From assembly GCA_037576215.1 (NCBI GenBank), contig JBANDB010000005.1, positions 2,170,001-2,234,000 of the forward strand: 64,000 nucleotides of DNA. The letters are read 5' to 3'. This document shows, in pieces, positions 1 to 12,564 of this stretch. The translations under genes and the position numbers were made by a program. The notes under the pieces were generated by a model. That model was not told the origin of the DNA and did no database searches. It worked only from the letters and a program-made list of their open reading frames with translations. Each line of letters begins with the position of its first letter. The first letter of the stretch is position 1. This DNA is from Armillaria gallica (taxonomy: Eukaryota > Basidiomycota > Agaricomycetes > Agaricales > Physalacriaceae).

Positions 1-3000
1 GAGAGAGGAGAGGGGAGAAAGTGGGAAAGGGAGGATGATGAGAAGAAAGGCCATAGCATACCTCGTATTTAAATGTTTCGCGTAGGCCTGGAGCGCACGT
101 AAAATACGGATAAACCACGCTGATTGATGAAAAGGCACCCGAATATCGGACATAAGAATTTGCGACGCCCGAAACTTGGAAGATCTGAAAAAGAGATTGG
201 AATGGCGGATTGAATTACCCGTGTCGTTGGGAGCGTAGTGCTCCCGATATTGAAGACGATCCGAATTCTTCCCGAGTTGGAGAAAATGGGGATCCATCCC
301 AGCCATCCCCCCTTACTGAAGTGACCCGGTAAGTTTGCCAGTACACGGAAACACGGAAAGAGGAATACATGCACTGGAGGGAATTCCAACTTTCAAGTTC
401 GTTCGGTGGCAGGCACGGGGATGAATTCCCATTTAAGCGACGACCCTGACCGTGTATCACCGACGCTCTACAGCCACATGAAACGCAGAACTTTGGAAGA
501 TGGAAACGAGACTTACGTTGGGAATGCGTCTTTTGCAATGATTTCGAGCTGGCTACGCCGCGCAACGTCTGGGTGCCGTCAAGATAATTGTATTGGAAGG
601 AAATACACATGATGCTGCAATTTTCGTGATCGTAAGGTCTGTCAACGACATGTAGACACTGAAGAACGTACCAAGCTCGGGGATAATTCCTTGATTGCAA
701 AAGGACCTGCTTTCCCTGAGCATAGATTCTTGTATACTCCGCCGGGTACATTCTGATGAATAAGTCTAGATGATTTTTCAAGGTACGGGTATGCAGGAAG
801 AACGAAAACTCACGTATCAACGTTGGAGCTCCTGTCCAAGTTCAGGGCTGACGCGCGACGTCATGATCTGACGCGTCGGTGTCTCGGTCCGAAGCTCATT
901 ATTGCTGGACAAAGTATGCAGGGTCCTAGGGAGTATTCAGAGCCGTCGGTCGTCCTTTTCCATCCACTGGGAAGAGCACAAAGCATGTCATCAAGAAGTT
1001 TTAGTTGAACAATGGTTGTGTATAGGAAAATTATGGACTCCCAGGCAAAGCTGGTGAGTCAAGACGCGAATCAGAGTTGAGAGAGAACGAAATTGGATGA
1101 TTGAAGCAAGCGGTAAGAAAGAGAACACGATGATTCCTGTTTTGGAGTCGACGGAACCGGTACCTTCCTCTTTTGTTCACTACCACCATCATGCTGCTTG
1201 TTCCATCCTTGACTCTCGTTATCTTCGCTGTTCAAACTCCCATGAAATATTCAACTACCATGAAATTGATTCTTCAAGCTTCAGAATATGATTAAACCGA
1301 TACCTTTCTCCCTTGGAGAACACGGACGATGGATATTTACAGGCTAAAGTTTTGATTTCGTACATGTGTAGTATCTCAGCTGATGTTCTCCAGGAATACG
1401 TTGTGTTGAAGGACCTTTGTGCTTCGGCTAAAGGCTGACTGAATGCCATTATCTAACTCAAATTCCTTCAATAATACGGAGGAGATCTCATTTGTATGTC
1501 GTATGTCAGGGTGTTTTATCGAAGGCACGAAGGTAACTAGAACTCGCACAGACTCGAGTAATTTGGGGTACGCAGTCCTCAATATCCTGATGTATGAGAA
1601 GTACTGATGCCGCGCAGGCACCTACTTTCTAACGGAATCGCATTCAATTTACTTACGTTGATTGTGGTACGAAGATCTATTTGCGCTTCGACGTTTTACT
1701 GAAACATTATCCTATAGAATTGTTCTGTAAAATATGAGGGGTGGGTTGCTTGCTATGGGATTTTAGACACCGACAATATCGATGACGAACGTACAGGATT
1801 TCTGATGGGACACGTTGGGAAGGGATTCAGATTGTGGCGGGTAGAGCCCGCCAGTCGACGTCTGTACTTTTGGTTCATGTTCCTTCGCATTTTCGCGTAT
1901 ACTGAGTGCTCATACAGTGCAGGACATGTATATTTTGATAGATGAAATATAGATGTAAACTACGTATCACTTCCGTGTGATCTCGCCTTCTCACTTTGAA
2001 AGTCACACTCGAGGACGTCTGACCCGCACCATGGTAACTTGGAGGCGATGGCGAAGCCGACGCGCCCGTCGATATCTCAACCGGAGGTGAGCAGTTAGTA
2101 TATGAACCGAATTATGAAACCCTTACCTTTCTTCTCAGTAGAAATCAAATAGGAAATCCGTCACCCCAACTACCCTGACGACTCGGGTGAATACTGGCAT
2201 CGGTGGGCCTGTCTGGATTGAACTCGCTTCAACCAGGGCTGATCACGATGAAGAAGGGAAAACATACTAACCGTGACCCCCGTAATAGCGCCGTATACAC
2301 CGTCCCGAGTGACGTGCTTAACCGGTTGTTCGTATGACTCTTTGATCGATTTCTGACATGAAGCCATGTACATTGCACGCACTGAGAAGACGGCGAAGCC
2401 GTCTGTGGTCTCTGAATCCAGTCCTTTATGCCGACTTGTGAGTAAATACCGTCTGAAATTCATGAACATACATTTACCAGGCTGCCAGCAATACGTCTAA
2501 CTGTGATCATGCCAGGACGTCAAAGCCATGCGTAGCATGAACATGTCACCAAGGTTTCCGATTTTCAAGTCGACTTGATCACTCGGATAATTCAGGAACT
2601 AGGGACACCTTTGCGACCCTGCTTTGAATGGACGGCGATGTCATCCATCCAGCCTTCGTACGTACTTCAAGGCAGGGCTTTCATTTGATTTCTAATCTAA
2701 TCAAAAGGCAACTCACCGTAGGGTACTCAAACTATCCATTTGCTATCGAGCAAAACAATGTACTGAACGGCTATTGTAACCTCTGTTAGACGCGGTGCTA
2801 GTGAGTATTGTTTTTGAGCTGGATGGAACTCTTACGAGAAAGGGTTTCCGATTTTCAGACGGCTACGATCGTCCGGATGATTCAGGAACATTCCATGTAG
2901 ACCGCACACGCTTTAACGACGCCTGATCTTCATTTGTTGACCTCGCGGTGTCGCCGTCTAGCCGTATCCACGTTCTCAGGCAAGTGGTCTTTGAATATTG

Positions 3001-4300
3001 AACCAATGGTGACTCACCAAGTATCAGGGAAATGAACTTGACACTTGAAAATCGAATCATCCATGCTCTGGAGTGACTGTTCTTGTCGTAATGCTCGGCC
3101 ATAGTCCATGAGGGACACGGTGACAAATTTCAAGGGACGTACTTGATTGACATGTATTTCAAAGCTCGCACCAACCATTCTGCGCCTCGTATTAGCTTTT
3201 TAGAGCTCTCTAGGAGCTGTCTACATACCTGGGAATGTAAAGGTGAATAGATTAACCTTCCGAATGAAAGCAGACTCATTACTGGTCAAAATCATTCTGA
3301 ACAGATTCTCTCTCGTCTCGCAGTCTTCTGCTGTCATAGTAAGCACTTCTTCCCTGACCTGCAATGAAGATTTACCGGGTATATGAATGTATAGGAATTT
3401 CTCTGAGCCATCGCTTGAAGATGGCTTCGATTACAACGGTACGGCATGTTCTTCGGATGCACCGATGGGACTGTGCAGCCTCGTACCTGGTGACCATGCT
3501 TCCGCAATATCAGACAATTGTTGAATGGCAATTGGTGCGTCCATGCAATGATACACGGATCCGAAGAATGCACATGAAGGGAGCATGTGCAGGTGGAGTA
3601 TTCTCAGGGTATTACAGCAACCTGTAGCTTATTTTGTATCATACATACCACATAAATCATTGTGTCTCACTCAGATTCACTTTACAGCTGTTCCATACTT
3701 TCAGGCCTCAGAATATGTTGAAATGTTTGCAGTTGAATCTTGTTGAAGGTTTCAAAGTTTCTCATCACACAGAAAGAAATGCGAGCAGATGCCATAGCTT
3801 CAGTACATTCCAGAAGCATAGGAGCGCTCATATGAGTGATCTTACGCCCCTGGAAGGCCCTGAAATCCATGACAGGTGGCAGAGTAAACATCCGAAGAAA
3901 GTATTCGGATTGATGGGAATGCTGTAGGTTGGCAAGGGATACGGAGCCTAGACGTGGAAGATCAGTTCTTCCATAAATTTATTTTCGCTGACCTTACGAG
4001 TTACGGTCCGTGGAACCGATCTGCGAGGGTATATAAGCTTCAGAAGTTGAGTGATCGGGTGTCCTTCTTCCTTACCTGCATGCTGCCATTATTCCGGACT
4101 GGCATAGTACATCCCGTCGGTACCGTATACGGTGGGGTCGTCCATCATCTATTTATCCTTCCGCAATAGCGTGTTGCATTGAGGGCACGTCGTTGTCGCA
4201 TCACGGATGGGCGTTGAATGCTCAAAAAGGGATGTTTGGCATCGGCGTCGTGTTTGGCATGGCCGTTGTCCGCGTCTCTTTCCCTGTCTGCGCGTACTGC
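1..4300. other. ORF-poor region, no gene recognised
   Basis: No reading frame here resembles a known protein family and none could be joined into a convincing spliced gene. The longest open frame is about 200 codons, on the minus strand near 215-820, and has no recognisable motif. The only internal structure noticed is the degenerate repeat listed at 2548-2900. Confidence 0.5.
2548..2900. repeat. Degenerate direct repeat, about 297 bp period
   Basis: The string GGTTTCCGATTTTCA occurs near 2548 and again near 2845. In each case a CGGATRATTCAGGAAC motif follows shortly after. A weaker related segment lies near 2176-2230, whose minus-strand translation shares the pattern LKRVxS...PESSG with the segment at 2870-2920. 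This suggests an old, diverged tandem repeat. No function is assigned. Confidence 0.4.
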
Positions 4301-4339
4301 TGACTCTCTCTCGGACTCTCCCACCCACGCGGTCACCAT

Positions 4340-6300
4340 CTCGTTTGTGCATCGACTGAACCCCTTGGCGACGTAAGTTTTACTGCCGATTTCGTATCTC
4401 TTTGCTTATTTTCATTCCAGGAGCTCAACGCGGCCCGTATATTCTCTTCGCGTATCTGGACGACTAGGATTTGGATCGTGGCGCGGCAAGGTACAAGGTG
4501 GATGTTAGAAGTTGGACGTTGATCGTTGAAGCTTGAAGCTTTGAAGCTTTGAAGCTCAAAGATGGCGCGGGATTGACCATCGTGTTGTAAAGTGAGTACT
4601 TGTTTTGTCTTTCAGGGTTTGGTGACTGACACTTTCACGTAGCTTCTCCATTCACTCACTCGCAGCTCGCATCCCTGTACTATCTCTTCCCTCCCGCTCC
4701 CTCCAGCGGATCGTTCCTCCTTTCCCTCGAATGACGCATATCCTGGGGCCGCAACACTCCTCGGAACGACTGCATGTGCCGTATACGAGTCAGGCTTTGC
4801 GTTGACACGACGTATCTTGTTCCGGCGAGATGCAGTAGGGAGGTGTTTTGGTGGAGAGCTTTGAAGGATTCGAGCTTCGAGGCTGCAGCGGTGATGTAGA
4901 GTTCGCCTTTGGAGTGCTATGGACCGTGAGCTTGGTCATCTTAATCGTGTTTTCGTTGGCTAATCTGTTGTACCAGAAATCCTGCTCTCCAGACTATTTC
5001 AACGGCATTCCCTTCACCATAACCAAGTATACCAGCGTCCTCTAGGGCTTTCTTGACTGCCTGGAAGTCGGATTTTGCTGCGAGACGACGTCTCGCGTTC
5101 CGGCGAGCAAGGGCAGATGCACTGGCAAGACGGGGAGGGTGGGGAGGTTGTGCGCATGGACGATTCGGGAGGTTTCAGAGTGGTTCGGCTTCGTTGAACG
5201 TGAGTCTGATATTGACCCTTGTTTCTCGCTAGCTAATCTATTTCTCACCCAGTCCCCGCCCTTTCCTTTTCTCTGATGACTTTGCCTTCACCAAAAGCAC
5301 GTATACCGCAGCCTCAATATCACACTGTGCACTTCCGGGCAATCGAGTTTTGCTGCGAGACGACGTATCGCGTTCCGGCGAGCAAGGGCAGGTGCACTGG
5401 CAAGACGGGGAGGGTGGGGAGGTTGCGCATGGATCATTCAGGAGGCTACAGAGTCGTTCCGCCTCGCTGAATGTGAGTTATTATCACGTCCCTTCTTTCT
5501 CGCTAGCTAATCTACGCAAGCAGCCCCTGCCTTTTGCTGTTCTCCGACGACTTTGCCTTCGCCAAAAGCACGTATACCGCAGCCTTAATATGACGCTGGG
5601 CACTTCCTGGCAATTGAGTTTTGCTCCGAGACGACGTATCGGGTTTCGGTGAGCATGGGGATGTGAGGAGGACGACAAGCTGTCAGCGGGAATGGAGTCG
5701 GGCAAAGGGTTAGAGAAGTCCGCGCTCGACAGGGAAGGACGACGATCCGCCGATCACACAAGACCCACCTCTTTCCGCGCGGGCTAAGGCATCCCCGCAC
5801 CATCCGTTCACTCCTTCCAACGCACAATCGACGTTCGCCTTCGAGAAGGACGCATCAAGGTGAAGTGAGGGAGGTAGATGTCGGGATGGGCGGTACGTGT
5901 TCACCGATCGGGTGATTGATTTAGCGGCCGATACTCTTTCTGCAGGATGTCGACGATCCGGTTCAAGTCAAAGTGAGTTTTATTCCCTTGTTCACTTTGA
6001 CACCAACTGATGCGCGGGCATAGATATCACCTTGTCATCAATATGACGACGACGATAACGAGGGAGTCAAGCACCGGACGCCTTTGATCACCCCCGTCGA
6101 ACCCGTCGCGGCTGATTAAATAGCCGCCGTCTGTTGAGGGCGACGCGGGGTTGGACAACGGCGTCTTGTGATTGACTCGTTTGGCGTTTCTGGGAATTGA
6201 GAGGGTGAGCTGACATTTGCTATGTTTTGCTTCTGATGCTGACTTGCCTCTAATTCAGCACGACGTCGTTTTGCCAAAGGTAGGTCCAACGGGTTAGGGT
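4340..6300 (+). other. Intron-rich, ORF-poor transcribed-looking region (decayed gene or spliced non-coding RNA)
   Basis: The + strand holds a run of canonical fungal introns: gtaagt at 4372 to an ag near 4422; gtgagt sites near 5190, 5473 and 5971 with matching pyrimidine-rich acceptors; and gtgagc near 6204 to ttcag near 6260. The exons between them have only short frames. Several read as protein-like, for example an acidic stretch (QYDDDDNEGVKHR) near 6040-6080 and EDDKLSAGMESGKGL near 5666-5710, but no long continuous product could be joined. An AATAAA lies near 6640. It could be a decayed gene, a transposon-borne gene or a spliced non-coding RNA. Confidence 0.35.
4808..5690. repeat. Tandem array, about 271-275 bp units
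   Basis: A segment beginning TTTTGCTGCGAGACGACGT recurs at about 5073, 5348 and 5619 (offsets 275 and 271). A more diverged copy of the CGACGTATC..TTCCGGCGAG core is near 4809. Units share the block GCACTGGCAAGACGGGGAGG and a gtgagt..cgctagctaatct intron-like segment, so each unit appears to contain a complete exon and intron. The third unit is partial. Confidence 0.75.
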
Positions 6301-6323
6301 TACACTAACAGCAGGTCCATCGC

Positions 6324-6464
6324 GAGTCCTTCGGGACTCACCATCATTTTTTTTGGGCAAATCGGACCCACAACGGCAAGCCTCGGTTTCCCGTTGGAAC
6401 GATTTGAACGGGAGACTACGCTTGGCCGGTGCACAAACGGGAGGAAGCCCCCTCCCGTTTGTGC
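6324..6464. other. Cluster of hairpins (UUCG-capped stem and 14-bp perfect stem)
   Basis: Two clear inverted repeats lie close together. GAGTCC-TTCG-GGACTC at 6324-6339 forms a 6-bp stem capped by a TTCG tetraloop. A perfect 14-bp stem (GCACAAACGGGAGG, 6431-6444, with its complement at 6451-6464) closes a 6-nt loop. A weaker CCCGTT/AACGGG pair lies between them. They follow the intron-rich region and could be structured RNA elements or short palindromic repeats. Confidence 0.5.
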
Positions 6465-6669
6465 TTTTGATGAATACCTTCGGGGCGGGGAAATTATGAT
6501 CCTATGAGGCAGAATGGCTGCTGACTTACAGGTTTTTTCGTTGCCTAACCGTGTTGATTTCTTGTTAGGTGATTCTTCGGATTAATTTTATCGCTTCGAT
6601 TCTCTTCTTTTACTTACATCCTGTACAGTAGTAGTCTCAATAAACATATTCTGCTCTTTCTTTGCTTAT

Positions 6670-9600
6670 CGTCCCCTCCATCGACGAGAAATCGATGTTT
6701 TCCTCGTCGTCGACCTTATCTTTGATCAAATCCAGGGTCGACTCAAAGCGGACAATCCTGCAGGCAGTGGCGAACGACCGAGCTCTCAAATCACAATAAG
6801 TAGATATTTACAAGTCATGGCCAACATGCTATCAATCAACATGATTTATGCCGACAAAATCACTGACCAAAGATCCAATTATGACGGCTAGGAGAGCGAC
6901 TTATCGTTTCAATGTCATCACGTTCTCCTCAGCTACATCTGAACTGATTTCGGAAGGCAGCAAGCGGCGAAACGAAAGCCAACGATAAGTACCAGCGGAC
7001 AATGGCGGCAAGGTATGGGAGTATGACTGTCGGAGTCAGAATATGCAACACGGTTTTGGCCGAGATAAATATCAAATACACCGGAGGGGTCTGTAACCGT
7101 CTGTTTGATGCTGCACAACTTCTGCTCCATGCTATGGTGATCGACATATGCAATGAATCACGACGTGCAAAATGCGGTTCTAGCCAGTTGTTGGCTTCGG
7201 TTTTTTCCTTTTTTCCCCAAAACCTGACCGAGATTAGCATCCTGGCAGCTCGGCTAGACTCGGCTTGTCCACATATAAACCCTCCGCATATTGGCTCAAG
7301 CGGCAACACTAGTTTCACACTCGTAACAGTCGACAACCTCGAGATGACTTGGAGGCATGAGCAAGGAGCTTTAGGAGCTTAAAACAAAACTAAAAGTCAC
7401 ACACCTGTCGCTCGAAGGATGCACTAACTCTAGCCAAACTTCAGCGTTGTAGAATGTGATATTTCAAAGTCCGTTATGCCGTCTTTCGGCCTAGGCGGCA
7501 AAGGGGGACCTCCAATTTTACCGTGACATTCGCCGTGATGGAATTTTGTATATAATTGCAAGATTCCGCAGTGCATCAGTAGGAAGCTAATAGAACGCAA
7601 GAATACTGATGCATATCTGAAGAAATCCGTGCTGAGTCATGGCACGATCCAATTGAGCTGTATGCGGAGTTTTAAAATTCCATGCATTCGATCACGGCAA
7701 GGTGCCTCCAGCCTATTAATAGGAACTACGTACCCGGCCTCGTCAGACTGGTTCGAACCTGATTGTGATGCCTGCTGTACCAAAAAAACAGAATAAACAA
7801 ATGAAAACGTTAGAATCGCTGAGCTGATCTCAAACGAAGTGAGTGGCAAAACGGTTTACATCTGTGCCAGTGGCAAACGCGACATGGGGGCTAACTACGA
7901 AATATCTAGTGTTCAAATATACTACGAAACGCCTGCGGAAATGAGCAAACACGTAAGCGAATCAGTACGGGAACTAAACGGCGACTAACTGTCGTTACCA
8001 TGAGAGGTTTGAGTATCTCACGAGAAAAAAGTGGGATTGGTCTGATGAGGCTGAGTAGTTCCTATTGAGGGAAGGACGGAACAACGACGAGGTACTTGGT
8101 AAAATTTTAAATGACAGGTAGACTGGCATCGAGCCTACATCACAATCGATCTGGAATTGAATTCCTCTAATTTCGAAGTGATCGATCACTGACTCGGACG
8201 GGTAACAGTGTTAGTAGCCATCACTGGATGCAAGGATGAATGTATTAGTAACAAATGGAAGACATCCATCTCATCTCGACTCAGATCACTTTTTGCGTAT
8301 AGGTTGACTTGGAGATTGGACCCATAAAAGGGCACTCCGAGATCCCCGAAATAGCTGTACTTACAAACCCACCATTTTAGAGTCGCATAACCTGGTTTAT
8401 GACAATATTCAGGCCATTTCTTCTGTCCCAAGATACGATACTATCAAGCTGTATACAATCACTGTAACCAATCTGATTCTTGAGACGGAGGATAGAGGTA
8501 GGTAGAGCCTCCAGTAACTAGCCTAATGTCACGCCATGGGGCTCGCCCCATGCACAATAATATTCCTGTCTCAAATTGGAGTTCATGGATTCAGTTTATT
8601 TTTTTTTCTCCCAAGGAACGAATCCGGATTGATGGCGGCATTATCGGCACATTCTAGCCGACCGTCTTCTGCACAATGAGTTTTAAACCTTTTTCCCTTG
8701 TTGGACTTGGAATTACTACAGCAAATGATACGCATGTGCCGCTACCATTCTAATTATTTGAAAAGGATGAAAGGTAAGGGTATTAGCGGAAACTGGTCGG
8801 GACTCAGACTTACGATCACTCGACAGAAAAATAAACTGAAGCCATGAACTCCCAAATTGAGATGAGCAATTGAATCAAAAAAAAAACCATCTGGTTCCTT
8901 GTGTCCCACACTGGCACGTGAAATCTGCCAGCTCGTGTGAGGCATGATGCAGATCATATATTCTGTTTTGCTACCCACTCAGATCCAAGTCACCTCCTCC
9001 CACCTAGGTGGATAGGAGTAACGATACTCTGGACTTTTCTTGCCGTGGTCTGGCTTCCTCTGTATATTGGGGAAGTCTTACTCTTCGTAGATTTTGCGTT
9101 GGCCAGGCCCTGACAGCTGAACGGAAGTTGCTCCATCATCACTCAGTAGTCCCGGGTAAACACTTATTCCACGACTTCAATTTGTGTGCCGGAAGTCACG
9201 GAATTGCCTCCATCGTAATACTTGTGTAATACGCCTGCATAAACACGATCGAAAAATAGGAGTTCGCCGTCGGAGCGTCATCAACTCGGAGTCGCCCGGA
9301 TCCTAGTAGTACTACTAACCCTTCCCATGGATTCGCAAACGAGGCCGTGTAGGAAGGCCGTTGTGATGAGTCTCCGTGCCCCCAATACAAGGGTCTTCTG
9401 TGAATAAGAAGAGCAATGGAAGAGGGAAAAAATTCTCAGATAAGATTAGATACTGAGTGATCCGAGACCTTGTGATGTCAGTGCGGGGCGGTCCAACCGG
9501 CGGCTTATTATTGACGTGCTTGTCAACCACGGCATTTCTTCTTTGTTCTTAACCACCACTTGGACCCGCCTAAGGGTGGTTACCGCGCCAGCTCCCCTTG

Positions 9601-9737
9601 TTTATTTGGTGACGGAAGCTTGAGTCACCTTGTTCTCTGGCATTTTGTAAGCCGTATCTAGGCTATATTCCTGAAAGGCCTCACGATCTTCAATTTCACA
9701 GCTTTTCTGCCACTAAAGCTCTTGCCTTTGTTCTATC
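6670..9737. other. Intergenic, nothing recognised
   Basis: Only short frames are present; the longest, on both strands at 6929-7382, have no recognisable motif and overlap each other. Homopolymer A/T runs occur near 8600 and 8880. No gene is supported. Confidence 0.5.
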
Positions 9738-10740
9738 ATGTCTGCCTCTTCGACAAGTACTACTGGGAGCCCTATCTCGACGTCTTCGGCCACGTCTTCC
9801 TCGCTACCATCCTTCACACCCTCGTCGACATGGTCATCACCATTCAGCTCAACCTCTAGCGACCAAGGGAATAACAGCAGCAGCGGCGGCGGCAATGGAT
9901 TTGGTGACAATGGGAATGAGAATGGGAACGATGGCGGCAGCCTCAATTCATCGGCGTCGTTGTATCGTACGTGTACTTCTCACGATAACCGTAGTCATGT
10001 TACTGACTAGATCACAGTATATACTTTCTTAGGTTGGTCAAGTTATCCACTTTTCTTATCGACCCCGATGCTTAACGCTCTCTTCAGCAACGCTCATATT
10101 ACTCCTCGGCGTCTCAGCAGCCATCGTGTTTCGCTCTCTGATTCTTCGACGACGCCACAGACGCATGGTCGAAGAAGCCATTCGAAACGGTACCTGGATC
10201 CCACCCACCAACGGGCGGGGTATGCGCTATGACCCTTCTCAAAAACCTATCATGCACGAAGCAGCAATGAATGTCCAAAAAAACCGTCATGATTGGGAAT
10301 CATGCAAGGTGCGACCCTGTATTAATCATACCTTTCTTAGTATTGAAAGTATTGACGCGTCACAGCCTTTTTCTGTATCATACACGGTTGCCGCCCAGAA
10401 CCGTACAGCGCCTCCTGCGCCGCCTGTCCCACAGCAGGACAATTCCGCTCGAGCCCGTTTTCGCCGGATATGGTCGCACGTTGATGCCTCCCCTCTTCCA
10501 CCACCTCTCTCACCCCCCGCGTCAGATGCACCTCTACTCCCTGATCCTTCTGGCGGACCATTGCGGGTGTCCGTTCTGGTTGCGATGCCGTCACAGCATT
10601 ACGGCGAACAACAAGATGAGCTGCCGCATCTCGAGTTTGGCACAGCAGATATCCCTGTTGCATATCCCCCAGACGACGCGAACTCGAACCCGAGCAACAA
10701 TTCTAAGAGCGTCAGCAGTTCGGCGGAGGATAAGGTGTAG
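9738..10740 (+). CDS. Single-pass membrane protein with Ser/Thr-rich ectodomain
   Basis: This is a three-exon model. Introns are 9967-10087 and 10309-10365; the second is 57 nt and also open in frame, so it could be retained, or end 33 nt later. The predicted product is about 274 aa. Residues 1-76 are almost entirely Ser, Thr, Pro, Gly and Asn, as in a glycosylated wall-facing domain. One hydrophobic segment (ILLLGVSAAIVF) follows, then a basic stop-transfer RRRHRR and a roughly 170-residue cytosolic tail rich in proline. The tail ends with the LRVSVLVAMPSQ..LEFGTADIPV pattern seen in many uncharacterised Agaricomycete membrane proteins. There is no signal peptide, so the hydrophobic segment probably acts as the signal anchor. 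The family is uncharacterised; a wall-sensor-like role is only a guess from the architecture. Confidence 0.75.
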
Positions 10741-11166
10741 GATCTGAGAGTAGATGGTTGTTCTGTTTTTGTATTTGTATACAGTATACTTTTTGCTAAT
10801 GACGGTTAGGCCCTTGGACTAGCGATGTGTATGTCCGACGAACGGATTAGCCCTTCTTGGCAACGAGACCATCTCATCTGACCTGTGTCTGATAGTCCAT
10901 GTCGCACAGCAATCTTATCAGCGTCCTGAACATAACCGATATCTCCAGAAACAATCCAACGGAACAGAAGATGTCTGCTAAGCATCTTCGTACCGTAAGG
11001 AACTGGAGAGTAAACACAATGACTTTGAGAGGTGTAATATGATATGATAGATCCATGAGAACATCGCCATAGATGGACAGCCTCGCATGATAATCATATT
11101 GACGTACGTCGACGGCTGACATGAGTATATGCATTCCTTCCCCCCAACTTAGTTGGACGGTCAGTT
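10741..11166. other. Intergenic, nothing recognised
   Basis: 3' flank of the membrane-protein gene up to the MITE. No supported frame or element was seen. Confidence 0.5.
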
Positions 11167-11475
11167 GTTAGGGCTGCTCAATTCTTAGCTCAGTTCACTC
11201 AGCTTGTTTGTTGAGAGATTTCAAATTATATTTCAGGGCCAGCAAGGAGTGGATGGGGACGGAACACTGGCTCATTTTATTATTCCTCGTCTCATTTTTT
11301 TAAAACTCTTGACATAGCACCTACCATTAGTGTATATTAACATCTGCCTTTCTATTAAAATGGTAAAGAACAGTCCCCCAGCTACTGTATAAACCTATTA
11401 AAATCTCAATATTCTATTTGAAATGCCCAAATGAACGAGCTGAGCGAACTGAGCTAAGAATTGAGCAGCCCTAAC
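11167..11475. mobile_element. MITE-like element, 309 bp
   Basis: The ends are long inverted repeats: the left end begins GTTAGGGCTGCTCAATTCTT and the right end is its reverse complement with a few mismatches, the similarity running about 45 bp inward. AGTT flanks both sides (11163-11166 and 11476-11479), consistent with a 4-bp target-site duplication. The interior is AT-rich and has no ORF. These are the features of a non-autonomous DNA transposon; the superfamily cannot be named from this alone. Confidence 0.8.
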
Positions 11476-11479
11476 AGTT

Positions 11480-12199
11480 AAGGCTAAATGTCTTTCTACA
11501 AGGCCTCAGCAAGATAGAAATCGCCGCCGCTAAGAATGACAAGTGGCCTAGACGTATTTCTCCGTACTAGCCCGTGTTGCCAAAAATAACATCCTTAGTG
11601 AGGTTCAAACTTCAAACTCGCAAAAACTCATGATTCTACTACAGCTAAGTCATCTGACTAGATGTGTATTATGGGACTATGTCATTGCTAAAGATTTCAC
11701 AGAAAGAGTTATGAGTTATGAGCTAAGACATCAAGCTTCAAGCTTCAAGCCCAGTCAAAACCATATAATGAATATATTTTCTCTGCTACAGTACGTACAT
11801 ATCCAAGTCCATCGCCCTGGTCCTTTCCGCCGACAGACTCCATCCCGGCAACATCGGTGTCGCATTGCGGCATAGCATCCAATCCGTCCATGTAGGGTGT
11901 GCACTGGTAGCCTGACAGCAAGTATAATCAGTGTTGGGGACAAAATATTGTGAATTCCAGCATACATACCGTGGCAGATTATGCAGGCAGGTATGGACAC
12001 CATGATATATAGGTACCGGGAAGCCAAAATCTGGTGCGAGGGCGTAGGCAGTAATAAAGGCGACAAGTGCAAACGGGGTAAATTCAGGACCCGTCGCGGC
12101 TATACCGAAAAAGAAGGTGAGAGAATGGACAACAAACGAACAAAGTACTCGCCTGATACGCGTCACGTCGTTCCCTTCTGTTCTGCCCCGTATACCTAA
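11480..12199. other. Intergenic, nothing firmly recognised
   Basis: A minus-strand frame (11786-12166) contains a hydrophobic stretch FTPFALVAFITAYALAPDF, but neither a start nor splice partners could be fixed. No gene is claimed. Confidence 0.4.
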
Positions 12200-12564
12200 T
12201 TATATGCGCCAACCGTGGCGCAAATAAGCGATTTTCCTGCCTATATGAGACTCTGGAGATCGTTCTGAGGAAGAAAATGAGAATAGTCAGCGTTAGAAAC
12301 AGTGTGGAACATACCGTTCTCCCCGAATTTACGAAAATTACGATGAAAGCAGTGAATTATCGGTGGCCTATGGTGATAGAAGCCGCATTGCACGACAGAA
12401 ATAGCGACCAGAAGGCAGGAAGACAGGGAAAAGAGACGCGGCGTGGACCGAAGTAGTGGTGATGGTGGTGGTAAGAGGGAAAGGATGGGCGTGGGAATTC
12501 TGACTTGGACCTGCTCATGATCTACGCGCAGCGGCATTATGCAGCTCTGGAACGGCAATAGCAT
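12200..12564 (-). CDS. Possible small two-exon gene, unidentified
   Basis: A minus-strand frame from an ATG at 12564 runs to a canonical 50-nt intron (12265-12314, gtatgt..ctgac..cctcag). It continues in phase to a TAA at 12200, ending FRKFGE-NERSPESH..RHGWRI. The N-terminal part is hydrophobic and proline-rich. The good intron is the only real support. No family was recognised, and the start and upstream exons are uncertain. Confidence 0.2.

Noticed and set aside
6285..6300. GGGTTAGGGTTAC telomere-like sequence
   Set aside because: Fewer than two full TTAGGG units and surrounded by unique sequence; chance occurrence is likely.
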